From Apostichopus japonicus (taxonomy: Eukaryota; Echinodermata; Holothuroidea; Aspidochirotida; Stichopodidae), in the NCBI RefSeq assembly GCF_037975245.1, contig NC_092581.1:8991303-9055302 (forward strand): DNA of 64,000 bases. Direction: 5' to 3'. This document shows positions 49,491 through 62,103 of the stretch, one piece after another (the stretch's first letter is position 1; each line of letters starts with the position of its first letter). The translations under genes were made by a program, and so were the position numbers. Under the pieces are notes generated by a model. That model saw only the letters and a list, made by a program, of their open reading frames with translations. It was not told the DNA's origin and searched no databases.

Positions 49491-50494
49491 TCAAACAATC
49501 ACTATCATCAGCTGCAACCCCAATAGGCTGTTTACTTTTGCCGAATAGAGCTTCATATGTATGGTTCGCCAATCTACTTGCAATCTTTCTATCAGGTTTG
49601 GGTAAACTGCATCTGTCAGCAGTTTCACCTGTATCTGGATTGGAGTATCTTTGCTGCCATCCTTTTCTATTTCAGGTTCTTCAAAAAGAACAGGTCTGAA
49701 GAGTGTTCTCACCAATATCACTCACCCATTATTATCTAGTGTTGAAGGATTTAACCTCTCAACCTGTGGGATTCATATTTCGATTTCTACGCTCACTGCC
49801 TCAGTCGCAGTGGGTAGCTCAAAATTATCTGAGTGATCATCGATGAAGCCAATAGATGCTCTCTCTCTGTCTACTTCACCTTCGATTGGTAACAACCTTG
49901 TCAGGCTGTACCAAATAGGACCCATTGCAGAATTGGCTACACTGGGTATGAACACTTCTGCTTCTGGATTTAAATTTAGATACCTGAAATTTTATGGACC
50001 CTGCCCTCGTGGTGGGCAACATTCACATTCGTCCTGATCCTCATCTCCCGAGTCTGAACTGGAATCAGATCGATCCACTACATGCATTGTAGTTCTCTTT
50101 GCACTCCTGGTTTTCCTTTTGGTGTCTTCACTTTCTCCCAGACATTGATGGTTCCCAGTAATTATTTCACCCATTGGAAATATAAAATGATCTCTATGAA
50201 TTATTTAGATTTACCTGTTCCAATTCTTTGGTCGGACATGATAGACAGCGATATCTGATCTGCATTCTTCAACAATGTAAAAAACGTCTGTATACCATTG
50301 GTCTGTTTAGATTTGCGCTTCAACGCCAAGTTTCGAACTAACATCTCCCACGATTGACTCAGTGATCCTAACTTTACCATCATATCTACCCTTGTTGTAA
50401 AATGCTCTCTTATCAGATTCTCTTCAGCTGATTGGTAGGCTCTCTGCAGGCTGCTCTTCAGATCAAACACATACTTTGGATGTGTCGTGTTCAC
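49491..50494 (-). mobile_element. Ty3/gypsy-type pol C-terminal remnant (integrase tail)
   Basis: Minus-strand pieces show LQRAYQSAEENLIREHFTTR, the segment preceding the GPY/chromo-like tail, then FFTLLKNADQI and RIGTG. A serine/acid-rich C-terminus follows (DRSDSSSDSGDEDQDECEC). Frameshifts split it into short frames. The protease, RT and RNase H that should separate it from the gag at 51205-51860 are missing. Confidence 0.65.
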
Positions 50495-51204
50495 TCAAGT
50501 AAGCAATGTATGAGAACACATGAAAGATAAAGTAAAACTCATTGAATATATTTCGAGGTACCAAGTCTGACTCGCTTTTACAAGGAGTCAACAAATTATA
50601 TAAACAGTATGTGTGAAACTACATAGAGATAAGATATAGGAATATAGGACAGTTCATGGCAGATATCATCCACAGCATGTGGTCAGTATCTGTCAACTCG
50701 CGGAGGTGGTCAGTATCTGTCAATCCTAGGAGTCGCTCACAACAAGTTGTCAGCATTGACGCAGTGTAGTGACATACACATGGTACAGTAGTATAATTAA
50801 ACATTGTGAATATCACAGCATGCTGCTTGTTACGACTGCAATCTCCGCTTGAAAAAGGGAAAAATGAGTCAGACTTATATTTTTATGAATCTATTTGAAC
50901 AAAACAAATGGTCAAGTTAATCTTACAGTATTAGTTTCCAGTCGTTTTGGGTATTATCATACAAATTTAATAGTTACAGTGGTTCTTTGAATATAATATA
51001 CCACACTGCTCATGTGTATGATTGTCTGGATTTTCACCCACACTTGGAATTGACTGCAAGCCTGGCCTCTCGTCCAAATTATAGGTAGAATGGTGATTAT
51101 CCTGTGGTACTATAAATGGTGCTAGCTGTTGTATGAGTGTACCACAGCTGGTATATACTTGCTCCAGTTAGACTTCTTTTCCTGATCAAGGGACCTAATC
51201 ATAT
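50495..51204. other. Spacer between retroelement fragments
   Basis: No coding block was recognised. A short duplicated TGGTCAGTATCTGTCAA occurs near 50678 and 50705. Confidence 0.4.
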
Positions 51205-51860
51205 CTAGTAAACTACTCTGGTTGAGTATCTTCCTGCAGGTGATATGGGGAAGTATGCATCTTCCTCACTCCCAGTGCTCATCTTTGTCACCTTTTGGAT
51301 GCTAGGGTTATTAGGTGATTTTTGTGCCTGGGCCTGGGGTGTTTGTATGGCAGCGATGAGAGGATATGCAGGAGTTACTTCCATGATTTTATCCGCTAAC
51401 TTGGTTTCTGTAGGTGTTGTGTCGCTCGTTGACGCCAGAATAAGTTGGGTGCTCAATGGAAGTCGCCAAACAAAAAGTTGTTTTAAATGTTTGCAACAAG
51501 GTTGTTTGTACCTAGCAGCTGACGCATTTTGCGTAACAGTTGGGTGGGTTTTCGATCCCCCAATTTTTCCGAAATTAACAACTGGTGTAGCTGTTTTTGC
51601 TCCAAAGCCGTTGTTTGCTTGTCAAGTCCTTCAGTTTTTGATAGGGTCGGTCGCTTGGCTTACTTATGAGCAAGTCGCGTACTCCCTGAGCTATTTGCTG
51701 TTGTAGGGACGATATCACGTAGGAATATTTTGTATCTTCGTTAGTAATTTTCCTTGTAACGAATTGCGCCTCGACTTGGGCGAACCAGATAATTTGGTCA
51801 TTGGGCCAGTACGGAGGTAATTTAATACTAACTGTGGATAGCGATTGTTGTTTCATGTGA
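51205..51860 (-). mobile_element. Ty3/gypsy-type gag remnant
   Basis: From ATG 51856 the minus strand reads a capsid-like N-terminus (IKLPPYWPNDQIIWFAQVEA, VISSLQQQIAQGVRDLL), a classic invertebrate gypsy gag. Then frameshifts lead to LADKIMEVTPAYPLIAAIQT. It lies 105 bp downstream of the primer-binding-site-like sequence. Confidence 0.8.
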
Positions 51861-51960
51861 ATTTTCTGGATCCATGATGTATTATATTATTCCAATGCGA
51901 AAAACAGGAGTAAAAAATTCATCTTTTAGTATATGGGAAGTATTCAAGGCAACCTAGCTG

Positions 51961-51979
51961 AATCACGTCGGGGTCACCA
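51961..51979 (-). promoter_or_regulatory. Primer-binding site next to a Ty3-type LTR end
   Basis: The minus strand reads TGGTGACCCCGACGTGATT. This is a PBS-like stretch familiar from invertebrate gypsy elements, where TGGTGACCCCGACGTG follows the 5' LTR. The LTR itself would occupy roughly 51980-52300 and its outer edge is not resolved. Confidence 0.6.
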
Positions 51980-52605
51980 CTTTGGACGCTAGGGTTATTA
52001 GGTGGTAATTATGTAATGAAATGTAAAAGTGCGTCAATCACCTCAAACACTATAGTCGTTTTTGCGCTAGATCGCCGTCTCGACTTTTCCTTTCATTTAT
52101 CCTTATGAGGGTTTCTGAGTACGAACACTACAGACAGGCTCCAATGAAAACTCAAAACACAAATCCACATTTCGAAAAATCCTCATCCATGAAAACAATA
52201 TGATTCGCCCGGAAGCAGGGGCAACACATATCCGATTTGATATGAATAAAAATAGGGAAAACAATAAAGGTTTTCCGTTCAAGCGTTAATTCGTCGTAAA
52301 TTATATAATATCGTTGTCAAGTTGTTGAATGTCGTAATCCAAGTATCGCAGTCGTAAATAAGCTATATGTTCTTTCACTGTGAGAAAGATTTCGCTTATC
52401 GTTCGTAAAAACAAAACTATCCATTGTTTTATTGAAACCAATGCCTTCTGACTCAGAATGAGTCATGACATTGATGAAGTTATTATCGCGCGATAATAGT
52501 CTTCTGAAAACGAGGGCGCACCTCTGATTTGTAAAAGTGAAGTCCTCTACAACCTTACCAATAGGCCTGCTTTCACAAGTTGTCCTTGTCAGTATGCAAC
52601 TTTTG

Positions 52606-52866
52606 CTATATTTTGGCAACAGTCATAGCAGTCTGGTTCTTTCTGGCAAAAGCTTGAGCAGATCTTGTATAGTGGTCTGTAACCAGCAGTATAGATTTGG
52701 CACCACATTTATCCGCTTCTAAAGAAAGAAAGTCAATACAAAACTCCATTGGTGCCTTTGTCTTAGTGTGTCCCATAGGGGCAGCCACTACTGGAAGTGT
52801 CCTTCCTGGCAACACCTGGTACAGCAGTGGACAAAGCATGCAAGCCTGCTCCACTAACTTGAACAA
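52606..52866 (-). mobile_element. Ty3/gypsy-type integrase core remnant
   Basis: The minus strand has a zinc-binding cysteine pair (CMLCPLL), then the core start PMEFCIDFLSLEADK and ILLVTDHYTRSAQAFARKNQ, the first catalytic Asp region. The frame is lost afterwards. Confidence 0.85.
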
Positions 52867-53212
52867 TTCACCAGGTGTCGTAACTTTTAAGTTCTTACAT
52901 AACAGTAATACTAATCACCACCCAAGCTACCCAAGCTCAGGTCAATTTGAAGCATACATTTTAAAGGTTAAAAACTAAAATACTCTCAACATAAACTTCA
53001 TAGAACCCTAAATACTTCCTTTACTTAGGAACTACATTAACATGGGAGTAGAACACTGGGCCCAAATTGGTATTCCTCACCCTATGCAGATTAGGTGACT
53101 CATAGCCTGTTTACCACAAGGAGAGGCAAAGAAGAGGTAAAGACCTAGGAGCACTGGAAATCTTATCCTCTAAACACCTCAGGATGCCAAAGTGGACACA
53201 AAACTCAGTCCA

Positions 53213-54600
53213 CTACAACTCTACAAATATTTTTCTGTTGTGCAGCCTTGAGTAGTGTCCAATTTTCCCTAAAGGAGCACTGTGCGTAAGTAGCATGGAT
53301 GGTGTCATCACTGCTGGAATGTCTGAGTCAGTAGATACTGGAACCAGGGGTCTTGTGTTGATTACAGCTGTGACTTTGGCCATAAAAGTGCAGAGGACAC
53401 TTCCCCAATGAGTTCTCACTAATGAATTGCGTAATTATATGCCACCCGTTGTCTGGCTTGATGTTTTAAAAGGGAGCCACCCAGCTGTTGTCTTCGTCTT
53501 GATGCAACTCAGCCTCCATGAGGCCTAGCAATGCTTAATCTTCATTGGAGGCAGCCTGCTCCTCGTCATCCTTAGTTTTGTGGAAGACTGATTGATGTTA
53601 GATGTCAACTCCAGAAGCCCTCTTTTAACCTCACAATACAGAGATGAAGTTGGTGCAAGGAGTGAAGTATGAAAGTCAACATTATGTAGCATGTTAGTCT
53701 TGTATATGCTTGTGTTGGAAAGTCAATGTGCTGTTCCAAGGTATGTCTCTCCAGTGATGACCCATCCTAGGTCTAAACACTGTGTATAAGGAGCTTCATG
53801 TGACCCATTGAGTTGGTCATGTACCTTGTGCACATGCAAAATGTCTCTACTAAGGAATAGTAGGAATGATACATCTGGATCGACGGCTGGAATCTTTTCA
53901 GAAATGTTGTTTAGGTGAGGGTGATGTCTTGCTACTTCTTTGTGAGGAATTTCTTTCCTATCCTCAGGTATAAGTTCACACTCTTTCATGGTGGGTAGGC
54001 AAAGCTTCACCTTGCCATCTAGTGACTCTATGAACAGATTTTTGGCTGTTCTTCCAGTGGTTTCACTGATGCCTGAACATGTCTAGACTTTAAGAGATGG
54101 TGTGATATCGAAGGTTTATGTGATTTAAGAACTGAGACTTAGCCAGGGACCTATTGCTCTGCTCATTTATTAGTGCATATTCTTTCATCATCTCAGCTCC
54201 TCCATCTTCTGGGTAGATCTTTACCATGCATAATTTTGTACGGGAATGTCCGCCTGGTGGCAATCAGATATTTCTGTGCATGCTGAAGTGACAGATGCAG
54301 CGGTGTTTTCCAGTTGCCCCACACCATCATTTTGCAAATATGGCGGCCTCGCTGAGGATGAAGATTGGGTCCAGGATGTAGTGCTATGATGTGTCCGATG
54401 CTGCCACAATCAGAACATTGTATCGTGTGCAAACAATTCTTGGCAATATGTTGAGATGAGGCACAACACTTGAAGCATATCCCCTGCCTCCTTTAGAAAT
54501 GTCCGCCATACTTCAATGTCTCCTGTGTCTGGAGGTGCGACATCTCTTCAACGGATGAGCTAGCCTTTCGTGAATATGACATCGCTCCTCCGGGTTGTCC
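53213..54600 (-). mobile_element. BEL/Pao-type retrotransposon remnant (gag, protease, integrase pieces)
   Basis: From right to left come CCHC zinc knuckles (ICFKCCASSQHIAKNC, IQCSDCGSIGHIIALHP), then the Pao A17 protease-associated block (VDPDVSFLLFLSRDIL, APYTQCLDLGWVITGE), then an integrase C-terminus (FMAKVTAVINTRPLVPVSTD, PSMLLTH). RT and RNase H are absent. Several frameshifts are present. Confidence 0.85.
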
Positions 54601-54796
54601 ATCTTGTTAGACTTTAGGGAGGTATGGTCAACAAAAGGTGTGTTAGGTTAACTTCAATTATTGCAAAAATTAACCTAATAACGGTACACATGAATCACCC
54701 TTAATAACGACAAAAGGTACTGCATAGCGCTTTTTGTTCTATGGATTTCTTACATGCAATTTGAAATTGCCTACAAATGATATTGTGCTTTGACTA

Positions 54797-55814
54797 TTAC
54801 ATTGTCAATTTCTGCTTGGTCTTATTAGTTACTGTCTCAGGTGGTACATGCTTATCTGGAATTACATTACAGGTGGCCCCTGGGTCGACCTGCATTTGGA
54901 GTGGTTCCCCATTTATTTCTATTGTTGCACAGATCTTAGTCTCGAATGGACTTTCACTGCTTTTTAAAGCAACACCCCTCCTTAGGTTAGGCGCCCTGCT
55001 TAACCTTATAAAATAATTAATAAAAGAGAGAATATAAAGACAAAACAAAATAACCAAACCATGAACGGCTCTTTTCGTCTATGTACAGCTCAGAAATCTT
55101 TGTTGCACTATCTGCTTCTCCTCTACTTCGTAAACCCGACCATCCGGATACACTACTCTTCTTAAGGTGGTCATTAGACTCAACCCCGGCGCCAGTGGAT
55201 AGGAGGAGCTGTGCCTGTGTGTCTGCCTCTCTATGGTTTTCTCCTCACTGTCGGCACTTTCGATTTCACGATCTGCGGACACAGATCTGAACGGCGAGCC
55301 AAGGTCTACCAGCTGGTGGAGGGTTGGCCATCTTGGTGGTCTTAGAAGCCTGGGAGAACTGGGATTAATGATGGCGGTTAGAAGGCGGTTGGACTTGGGC
55401 CTTATCCGTCTTGTAAGAGGGCTCCACCGTCACTCTAGAAGTGTCTTCCAACTGCTCTCGTTCCAAGACCTTACCACCCTTCTTCGGCATTTTGCCTCTC
55501 TCGTTCGGGGAATAGGATTTCCCTTTCCTCCCATCATTCGATTTACGTTCTGTGTCTCTTGGCTGATGTTTGGTTGGTTTGCAGCCTCCACTATTCTTCC
55601 GCTTGTCTCCACTTCTCATTCCTTCACATCGCTGCTCATGTTTCAGAGTATCTACCTTCCTAGGAGACTAGAACTCTTAGCAGCATTTACATTCAAACAT
55701 CTTCCGCTCATGCTCAGACTCGGCATGGTCACTAAGCTTGTGTAAGTCTCCGAATCGTCGAGCGCAATCCCCACACTTATACTCCACGTGAAACAAAGGT
55801 TTTCCTCCACTCAT
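54797..55814 (-). mobile_element. Retroelement fragment with C2H2 finger and aspartic-protease-like motif
   Basis: ATG 55814 opens MSGGKPLFHVEYKCGDCARR with one C2H2 finger (C-x2-C-x12-H). Stops interrupt a second cysteine/histidine cluster. A basic, serine-rich segment follows. Further along, MQVDPGATCNVIPDKHV resembles a retroelement protease active site with DPGA in place of DTGA. Membership of one element is inferred from order and strand only. Confidence 0.5.
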
Positions 55815-56136
55815 TTTTCTAAAATTGAAGAGAAAACAAAGTGCATCTGAATAATGCGCACACCAGACTTAACAGCGCAATAAAAAAATTTAAAAAATAG
55901 TAAACATGAAGAGGACAGCAAGCACATCGATTTCGGTTTCACACACACACACAAAAAAAAAATTCCTCAGGATTATACGTCAGTTCACTTCCCTTTATTT
56001 ATAAGTTAACAGTGCGGTTTCTCATTATCTAAGTGAAGCTGTATTTCTGTGGTTCCCTGTGCTTTCTTCTTGGATGTCCGGAATTTTGTGACGGTTCACG
56101 GCTTTCTCAATTCCTTTCTTCAAAGCCTTCTTTTGG

Positions 56137-57889
56137 CTACTTTCCTATACGCCTCTTGGAACCATCATTCCTTACAGACTCGCGGGTACCTGTTTCTTCA
56201 TTCCTTGTAATGGGGGTTGAACCAACCTTTTTCACACCTACGCCATCTTGCTGCGGCATTCTGTAAGATGCAAGGAATGGCTTAACCCATGCTGGTTCAT
56301 CCCCCACATATTTATGCAGTCGATTGTAGTGCACTATAGTTGGCTTCTTATGTGGACCCATAGCCACCCTGAATAACACATTGTTTATCCTTTTAAGGAC
56401 AATGCCTGGGCCCTGCCATGGTTGGTGGAACTTCGAGGTTGACCCCTTTTTAACAGCAGGGACAATTTGTGCATACCCTCTATTGGGCACCTCACTCATA
56501 GAGCTCCTTAGAATATTTCTTTTGCAACTTTGCATCCTTCCTTAACCTCTTAGCCAACCCATTTAACCTCTGTTCAGCACTTTCCCTGTTGTTGGGTATT
56601 AACTCTATTGGTTGCTGCTTAAATGGTATTCCTAACTGGTAATGACCCTCAGTGTGGCTAATCATTTCTTCCCACACTGCTACAGCTCTTTTGTCATTCG
56701 GAGACAACCCATTCTCATGAGATAAGTTTTCACTGGAGTCTATCTTCCAAAATTTTTGCAATTGAATGTCTAGCTCAGCATTGGAATGGGGAATTTGTCG
56801 ACCTATGCTGTCTGATTTACTGTCTGTTTATAATCACCGCATATGCGCAATGATCCATCCGGTTTCAAAACCGGAACGATGGGAGCAGCCCGCTTAGCAC
56901 TTGGTACCGGTTCAATAATTCCAACTTTCTCCAATCACGTTGACTCTTCCTCAACCCTTCTGTCGTACAGCATACGGTACGGTACGTGCCTTGCAGTACT
57001 TTGGTGGTACCGCCTTCAATATCGACATGAATGTTAACTTTAGTGCCCATCAATGTCCGCTTTGAATACCTGTTCATGTTGGATCAATATGCTTTCTAGA
57101 GAATTGGGACTCTTTGTATCACTAACCTTGTGTTCACTCTGGAAAATCATAGCCCAATCCAGTTTCAGACTGTATAACCAGTTTCGACCGAGCAATGGTG
57201 GTCCTGCACCACTGACAAAGTAGATGGGTAAGTTCAAAATTTGCTGTCCATGCCATACTTTGGACTGCACCAGACCGATTACTTTAAGCGTTTCACCAGT
57301 AAAGGTTCGTAGCCGGATATGAGCTTCAGTGAGTGAATGAGACGCGAAATATTGTTCATATCGCGTTTCTCGGATAACCGTATATGAAGCACCTGTATCA
57401 ATTTCGAAGCAAATTGGTTCTCCATTCACTTCCAGTGTAGTGGTGAGTGAATTGTCCTCTCTTGATCCATTACTATGAGTATGATAGAGCGTAAACATAG
57501 GATAGTCCTGTGTTGTATCCGATTGTTCACTTTCCGTTACATTGTCACTTGTGACATGTTTTACGCTCTGCGATTTGAAAAACTGTTTACCACTCTTTCT
57601 CTGTGACGAACTCTGTACATTGTTATTTGTGCTTTGTCCCTCACCCTTTAGCTTAGAACAACACACTGCAGCTATGTGTCCTGTTATGTTACAGTAAAGA
57701 TATTGTTTTTCTCTGAAATAAGTTCAAATAACATTCCGATGCTGCATGGTTACTTCTACCACAGCGACAATATTTAGCACTCTCTCCCCCATTGTTATAT
57801 TTCCGGGGCTTAGGCCTGTAGGTGTAGCTCTTTACTTTGTGCGCATTATGTTCATTAGGCTGTGCATTACTGAGCCCTTTTCCATTCAA
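56137..57889 (-). mobile_element. Ty3/gypsy-type pol remnant with an embedded BEL/Pao-like block
   Basis: From right to left come a CCHC-like knuckle (CRCGRSNHAASEC), an aspartic protease (CFEIDTGASYTVI, flap and GRNWL), and the RT N-terminus ([15 protein letters not shown] across frame changes near 56825-56885). Then, instead of the RT core, there is a BEL/Pao-like stretch at 56492-56761 (NGLSPNDKRAVAVWEEM, GHYQLGIPFK, RESAEQRLNGLAKRL). It ends with a Ty3 integrase tail (PWQGPGIVLKRINNVLFRV, IVHYNRLHKYV). The mixture implies insertion or recombination. Confidence 0.75.
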
Positions 57890-58334
57890 TGTGTGAGGAC
57901 ACGCAGGTAATAAATAGGCAGGAGAGAGTGTTAATTTCTACCACCGCTTGTTCTGGTGGCCAGTAAGTTATTATTTCTTCTCTCACATAGCATGTTCGAG
58001 ATTATCTTATATGATTACATAAACAAAAAAGGACGGTGCAGCACCTTCAGGTGGCTTTCCTCAATTACGTCTTAAAAAGTGACATCTTCAGCAATAAAAC
58101 TCTACATTTCTACAGAGCGTTAATTTGTCTGGTGTTCGTAGTAATGATAATGTGTAGTGGATACAGCAACGAACGCCGAATGGGACAGATGTACAACCAA
58201 CACATGGCTCCTTGTGCGATGCACTACAAATGCAAAAATGAGCTTAACCCCTGATCGACCTCGCGAGATGTTCCAAGGGGGGATAATAAGATTGTTTTTA
58301 TAAGAGTGTTTTGTGCTTTTGGGCTACAGCCAGG

Positions 58335-61156
58335 CTACAGTAGGACAATCACGTGGGGAGTACAATCCTTTCCCCATGCATCAGGCCGCCTGGATCTCTG
58401 GGACTTTTCTAGCCATAGATCTATGGCCAGCTGGATATCCTCCTGTGTCTTACCGTCAGATAGTCCACCACCCTCAATGGAGATTAGAAGTAACGCATTC
58501 ATTGTCTGAGAACCAATGCATGATCTCCCTGCACTTTTAATCCTGTTCATACTAGAAAACCCTCTCTCACAAATAGCAGTGTTCATGGGTAATATTAGGG
58601 CAACTTCTACAAGTCTTCTCAGATTAGGGAAGAGGTGAGACTGCTCATCTAGCAGTATTTTCCACAGAAGAAACACATTTGTTTCATTTTTTTCGTGTGT
58701 TGATACAAACTTTTTCATTCGCCTCCATTCATACTTGATATCTGCGGTAAGTTCTGCTAGGGTTTCACCGTCAGGCACTTCATTACCATTCAAAAGCAGT
58801 TTATAGTGAGTGATGAGCTTTTCAAGTTTCTCTGCTCCGTACAGTAGGTCAGGTTACCCTCACCCTCTTGTGGCCAATTGGTTGGGTCCAAACTTTCAAA
58901 ATGACTTAATATGTTGGACCCTGGCATAGAAAATCGCTCATTGATATGATGCACAGCCCTGTCCAGCAGCATGGCAAAATCCTACTTGCACTTCTGTATG
59001 TTCTCCTCTGACCCTGAGATCTCTGTCTCCCTGTAGACGTACTTCCCATCCTCATTGCGATGCAGTCCCTGTGGTCCCTCTTTCATTTCTTTTACATAAC
59101 TCCCCTCTTCGTCCTTGAGTTCACCAAGAGATTCCAGCTTATTTTCGATTTCTGCTTGTGTGTCAGAGAGTGTGAGCAAAGTCAGACTGAAATGCACAAG
59201 ATAGCTTGGCTACCACTGAAGAAAAGTCTTGCATCATAGACAAAAAGTATACAAAGTCCACTGACTTGATATTCTTCAGGTGGCCCTTGGCGAGAGCAGC
59301 TTCCTCCTTGCTACTGCTGCTGCCAATGTGTTCTAGATGAGCAACAGTTGCCTCCCAGTTTTTCTTAATTGCTTTCATTGTTCTGTGTTTTACTTGCGAT
59401 CCACCTCACTGCATTCCACTTCCCAAACTTTCCAGATGCTTCCTCCAAAACAGTTGCAATTTCATCGATTTCTCGAACTCGCTTTGAGGAATTGGAATAA
59501 AATTTCAAAATCCCCTTCATAGAATCTTGAAATTTCCCGACTCTACCTATTCCCTTACAAGCATCCAGTATGCCAAGTTCTAATTTGTGTGCGACACAGT
59601 GTATGCCGACAAGATGAGGAGTGTCCTTTTGAAAGAGGGCAACTATCCCTCCTTTTGCACCAAGGTTGACACTTGCTCCATCAGTGCCAAGAGCAATTAG
59701 TTTCTCTTCTACATTTACGATGCCAATAGAATTCAGAAACTCAATCAATTCCTTCTTTATATTATTGGCGGTTGCATCACACACACTAACAATACCAAGC
59801 AAGTAGTTCTGTGGTTTGTTGTCTTCCAGAATGCGTACATAAATTATTTCTTGTTCAGTAATTGACACATCGGTGGATCCGTCAATCAAAATTGCAAAAC
59901 ATGCAGAGCCATTCACTTTTTCAACTATGCTTCTCAGTTCGACCTCCGATATGCATAGGATGAACTCAGTGGCGGCCTTGTTGTTATGATATGTATGGCC
60001 TAAATCCACGCCATTGACTGTCTGCAATTCACAGAGATGTACGAATGAACGGATTGGAAAGTCATGTTTTGCTACGCAGTACGCCGTGTTGAACAGTTTC
60101 TTCATTTTTTCATTTTGTTCTTTGGAGATATGTCGAAGGGCCCTGCAAACACAAAGAAATAATCAGCTGGTTACACTCTAAAAAAAATTAACTCACCTTC
60201 TTATGTCGTCCAATTCTTATCGAATATTAAAATTCATGACAAAATCATTGCCGTTAGGCTTCACCTCATATCTTTTACAGTCAAATTTCTTTTACAGTCA
60301 AATATAAAACATTTCAATAATTTCATATGAATTGTGACTGAGAAAGTTATACGGGCCGTCTGAAGCACCAAAGTTGAAGAAGTTATCTAATTTATTAAAA
60401 AAGAACTGTTTGTCTAATAACATTTTTTCCACATCTACTGTAAATTGGCCGAGAACCTGAAGCAACCGTAGAAAAATTAACATGGGGCATAGGCCCATAG
60501 CCTACAAGTTTTGCGAAGGGATGAATATTTGTTGGTAGCATTTTTTTCTTGAATGAACTAATTGCAAACGAGTTGTCTCATTTTGCACAAATGAAGCAAA
60601 AATTAGGAGGGTGTGTCTCTGCCCCACCCCAAATGCAAGAAAGAAATCTTGCCGATAATTTGCGTATTAAACTTTCTTACCTTGCCATCGGTGTCTTGCT
60701 CGGTTCATCTGCAGACTTTTGTTTTTGTACACATTTGAGATGACAGCTGCTCTCCTGGTGTTTTTGAAATGTTCTTGTTGGGGATGTGAAGTTTGTTGAC
60801 CCTGTAAATAGCTGGGACTTGAAGTCCGCCAATTGAGGTCATTTTCTACAAACAGAACAGTACATTTTGCCGTCTTCATATTCCATCCATCCGTACTCCT
60901 TAATCCAGTTTGGGTTGAACTTTCATTGCTTAGCAGGCTTCGGCTCGGCTGCGCCTGCGCCAGTATCACATTGTGGCAGCGATGACGGCCCGGGTTTGTT
61001 TTGATCTGTTGCACTTGCACGTTCCGTCGTCCCGGCAGCAGATTTTTCCGCACCACTTTCATGTTGAGATGCGTCTAGCTCGGCATCAGAAACAGTTGAA
61101 TTTTTTCTTTTGAATCCAAATCGTTCCAAACTCAAAGATTTGCTTGCTCGCTTCAT
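58335..61156 (-). pseudogene. hAT transposase gene (ZNF862/ZMYM-like), two exons, disrupted
   Basis: Exon 1 (60681-61156) starts MKRASKSLSLERFGFKRKN and includes a TTF/BED-like zinc finger (YEDGKMYCSVC, HQESSCHLKC). A 538-bp GT-AG intron (60143-60680) joins in phase to exon 2, which holds the RNase H-like transposase. CFAILIDGSTDVS carries the first catalytic Asp and LIALGTDGASVNLG the second. HCVAHKLELGI follows, and the C-terminal dimerisation region FPNLRRLVEVALILPMNTAI, then CERGFSSMN, closes it. In-frame TGA codons near 60926 and 60839, frameshifts near 59375 and 59170, and a TAG near 58982 disable it. A hAT-like end (CAGGGCTGAGTACAAGG) lies at 62077-62093. Confidence 0.88.
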
Positions 61157-62076
61157 CGTTCCCCATACACAAATGAAAACACAAACGAAACAACTTTGCA
61201 ATCAGCTGTTCACTAAAAAGTTCGCGGAAAGCACGCTACAGTATAAACACATGGTTGCCAAGTGCAGTATTAATGATGCAAGTTTCGTACAAATATTTTA
61301 ACGAACGTTTCACAGAATCTGGGAATTTCATATTCAGTAATAATTTAAAAATTAAATGAATAACTGCAATAATTTCGAAGTAAATTATTTCACGAACCAC
61401 AGTAATATTTCGCTGCTGATGTTATTTTCGGCTGATGTTATAAAACGGCATACAACACACAGCAAGTCAAAAGAGCAAGTGGGCAACCCATCTCGAATGT
61501 AAACAACTTCTTACACCGGCCATGTGCCGCACATACATTTGTGCTGCACCGACAGTGTACTTTTGCATATAGTAGACCTACATAGTGCAGTGCTGACCAA
61601 CTTTGGAAACACATGACGAAGAGACCTACAGTATATGAGGCTACTGTGCCGGCTAGCGAAGCATGCTGCATGCACAAGTGCATACACGATGTTTGTTTAC
61701 AACACATGCCCAGATTGTTGCTACGGCAATTGCGTAGTTCATGTGTGAAGTTGGAATAATTTGTGATGCATACACAGTTAGGCGTAGGTATGTGACGGTC
61801 CAGGCACGATCGCTGAGCTAGCAGCCAGCTGTGTGCGGCCTGTTCGTTGGTGCTTTTTGCTAGTTGCGCGACAAATTAATCCTCCGTAAGTTAGAAGCAG
61901 ATTGCAGATAAGCCTACTACAGTCCGATGCAGTCACTTACGGTCAGAATTTACGCAGGTCAGGTACGCTCATTACAAGGGTGTGTAGTACTAGGCCCATT
62001 TGATTTTCTTATTTTGGTAAGCCATATTTTCATTCCAGTACGCTAGCGTACCGGCGTACCGTAAAATTCCCACCTT

Positions 62077-62093
62077 GTACTCAGCCCTGTAGC
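62077..62093 (-). repeat. Candidate 5' TIR of the hAT element
   Basis: The minus strand begins CAGGGCTGAGTACAAGG, a hAT-style end, 0.9 kb upstream of the transposase start and directly inside a Ty3-type gag. The partner TIR on the left was searched for around 57900-58330 and not found. Confidence 0.5.
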
Positions 62094-62103
62094 CTGTGCT
62101 AAC

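Noticed and set aside
52317-52619. 100-codon minus-strand frame as integrase continuation
   Set aside because: No integrase motifs follow the first Asp region; the frame looks like LTR or untranslated sequence.
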